This document shows positions 61,860 to 64,000 of a DNA stretch of 64,000 nucleotides, one piece after another (positions within the stretch are counted from its first letter, which is position 1; every line of letters begins with the position of its first letter). The notes beneath the pieces are model-generated. The model saw only the letters and a list, made by a program, of their open reading frames with translations, did no database searches and was not told where the DNA came from. Source of the DNA: Certhia americana (taxonomy: Eukaryota; Chordata; Aves; Passeriformes; Certhiidae); contig CM031879.1 of assembly GCA_018697195.1 (NCBI GenBank), forward strand, positions 34,796,228-34,860,227, in the 5' to 3' direction. The position numbers and the translations under genes are program-made.

Positions 61860-64000
61860 CTGTAATACCACTCCAGGAGAACCAACTTATGGTAAAGCAA
61901 AAATAGCTAAGGGTTTCAAAAAACTTTGCAAAAGTTATCAAAATGCTACAGTTGCTCCTTTGGTAAAAAAAACAAAGCTTATTGTATTTCTTAGTTGCTT
62001 CAGAAACTTTCATGTAAAAAAAATGTAGAACTAAAGAAATTAATAATATATTGAAAAGTAAGTTTATGTAGCTTACTAGAAATTTTTTACTTAAAGTCAG
62101 TAATATACTGGTCATAAAGTTTATGAAACTTGTTTTCTAATAGGAGACAGGAGGGGGTCAAAATTACTTTCTTATATACACACACATACAATTCCTCAGG
62201 GTTTTGAATTTTCCTAAGGAATTTTCCCCTTGTTGTTCACTTGGGTGATAATCTCAAGTAATATGGATATAGAAATTCAAATGCATCTTGGAGGCAAAGT
62301 TATACCATAATACAAATTTACATTATGATACTTCCAATTTTAAAATTAAAGAGCAATGAGAGACCACAGAATGCAGTTCTTATTGAATTTAGTTATTTTC
62401 CAATTAAGTTTATAATTTTCAACTTAAATGAAAACACCTATGGTTAGAGTATAAGCATGCTGTCTATTAAACCCTGATTTCTTTCTACATGTTCTCATCC
62501 TTTGTGAGAAGAAGTTGCATTTAGTTAAGATTTAACTTGGATTTTCTCAGCTTAGATAACTATTATATTGAAAATCTCTCATTTCTGGGCATTCATGTCT
62601 GCTTAACTATTCACCAAGAATTACTTTACCAACTGTGTCTAATTTAGCTTTTGTGCCTAATTTCTAGGATTAAATTAAAAACAGATGGCCCCTGAGTGGC
62701 AAAATGAGCATAAATTAGTCTTATGTATTGAAATTAACATGGCAGAATATTAAAATGAAACTGAAGTACATTTTAGGTGGTGCCTTGCCTTTTATAGAAG
62801 TTAGCATGATGCTGAGCATAATTGAGTAATCTTGCACTATGGATCTGGAACCTTAAAAATCCATCTGGCCAGAGAGTCACTTCCTAGAATGTGGGGTACT
62901 TTTCACAGAAATACACAGAAAGATGCTATGTTCTTTATTACTTATGCCAATAAATCAGACAGGAGGAATATTAAGATATCCCCTCAGGTTTACAGTGCAA
63001 TTCAAGGGTCAACAAGAGTTGGGACTTGCACAGGAAGAGTTGCTCTTATGAGCAAGTGAGAGTTCTGTAAACATAGAGAGATGAAAACCGTCTACTCATT
63101 TAAGATACATTAAAGGCATAATCTTGACACATAAATTAATTAATTTATATGATGGCTTGGAAAGAGAGCTTAAAAGATTAGGCAATATCATATTTCTGTC
63201 ATTGTGTTGTAACTGGTGGATGGCCCATCAATATTTCTTTTTTCTGAGGAGCATCAAGTACTTTCAAGTGCTTCTGTTTTAGCTCTTGTCTTTGGAATAG
63301 CTGATAAGTATCTTCCATCTCCTTCCTCTCAGTCATCCTGCTTCTCATCACTTGATACAGTAACCGCCAAACCATTCTTCAAGACAGCTGTGCCTCCAAG
63401 CTCAAAGTAAATCATGCACACTAATGAAGACAGTGAAATTGGAGCTGATTTATTGCTTTCTTCAAGGCTTTTGTTCAAAGAACTTCTGCTGACAGTGGGG
63501 ACAATAAACTGTCATTAGGCCACTGGAATTGTGTTAGAATTACAACACTGACCTCAAGTTCTGTTTGTCCTCCTGCCTGACTCACACACAAAAAAAGTTG
63601 TTTTCCTAGCAAAAAGTTATTCTTTTTATGCATGAAAATCACATGGCATTGTGAGCTCCTCACTGATACATCAGTGCCTATGAAAGTCTATATACCACAG
63701 CAAACCAAATCAAGAGTCACTAGCATTGTTTTGACCTCAATTACCTCAGATTTCTATGTCAGTCTACACATAACCACCTGCTCCTGTTCTACCAAACTCT
63801 GAGCCTACTTGCACAGCTGTATTTCTGTTTGGGCTTCCTGACCTGGACTCTGCTTTGCAATAGGGTGTTTTCTGCCTCCCTTTCCTCTCATCAGCAAAAT
63901 GTCAGAGCAATTGGTGCAGAGCACCCTGCTGCTTGTGTAGAGTCATGGGAGACTGAGTGAAGAAAGAGGTTTGAGGAAGCATCCCATGCCCTAGGTCAGT
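61860..64000. other. AT-rich DNA, nothing recognised
   Basis: Unique AT-rich sequence with frames under 80 codons. No repeat family, RNA gene or regulatory motif could be supported. Confidence 0.55.

Noticed and set aside
61689..62115. Open frames crossing the 100-N gap
   Set aside because: The bases in the gap are unknown, so the frames cannot be trusted.
1..64000. CRISPR arrays, operons, phage or plasmid features, rRNA and tRNA genes
   Set aside because: No regularly spaced direct repeats of the right size, no prokaryotic gene organisation, and no recognisable tRNA cloverleaf or rRNA sequence was seen.

Overview
The window is vertebrate nuclear DNA, and it most likely comes from a bird, probably a songbird. 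The sequence is AT-rich and has no operons, ribosome binding sites or long uninterrupted reading frames. The recognisable repeats are avian: a CR1 LINE 3' end, a decayed CR1 ORF1 fragment, and several LTRs of endogenous retroviruses whose sequence I recognise from bird genomes. No Alu, L1 or rodent SINE was seen. Assignment to an order of birds is inference.

I find no confident protein-coding gene. The window reads as a gene-poor intergenic or deep intronic stretch. Most open frames are short, lack a coding signature, or lie inside LTRs or simple repeats. Two minus-strand open frames (37644-38138 and the 30709-31298 pair) read somewhat like decayed or exonic coding sequence and are flagged without a function.

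Layout. 1-8 kb: mostly unique AT-rich DNA with a probable old minus-strand LTR at 1.83-2.32 kb. 8.4-8.7 kb: CR1 3' end. 9-13.9 kb: unique DNA with a homeodomain-site-rich block near 10.8-11.1 kb that could be a conserved element. 13.9-14.25 kb: old plus-strand LTR fragment. 14.3-25 kb: unique DNA with poly-A tracts. 25.09-25.24 kb: strongly T/G-biased strand. 25.99-26.56 kb: near-complete solo LTR. 27.7-27.86 kb: (ATTCTT)n array holding a 10-N gap. 28.3-28.65 kb: GC-richer unassigned pocket. 31.47-31.81 kb: solo LTR flanked by an exact 6-bp target duplication. 32-48 kb: unique DNA. 48.5-49.03 kb: LTR related to the 14-kb copy, with degenerate 46-47-bp tandem units. 51.04-52.90 kb: a 1.58-kb LTR inserted in or next to a CR1 ORF1 remnant. 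55.55-55.62 kb: compound CA/TA microsatellite. 61.59-61.86 kb: G-quadruplex-like T/G tract followed by a 100-N gap inside poly-T.

The regulatory content visible by eye is limited to four CTCF-like motifs (two of them near-consensus), poly-A signals inside LTRs, and perfect hairpins. I found no evidence of a novel biological system. The better-supported discoveries are the LTR boundaries with target duplications and the nested LTR-in-CR1 structure.
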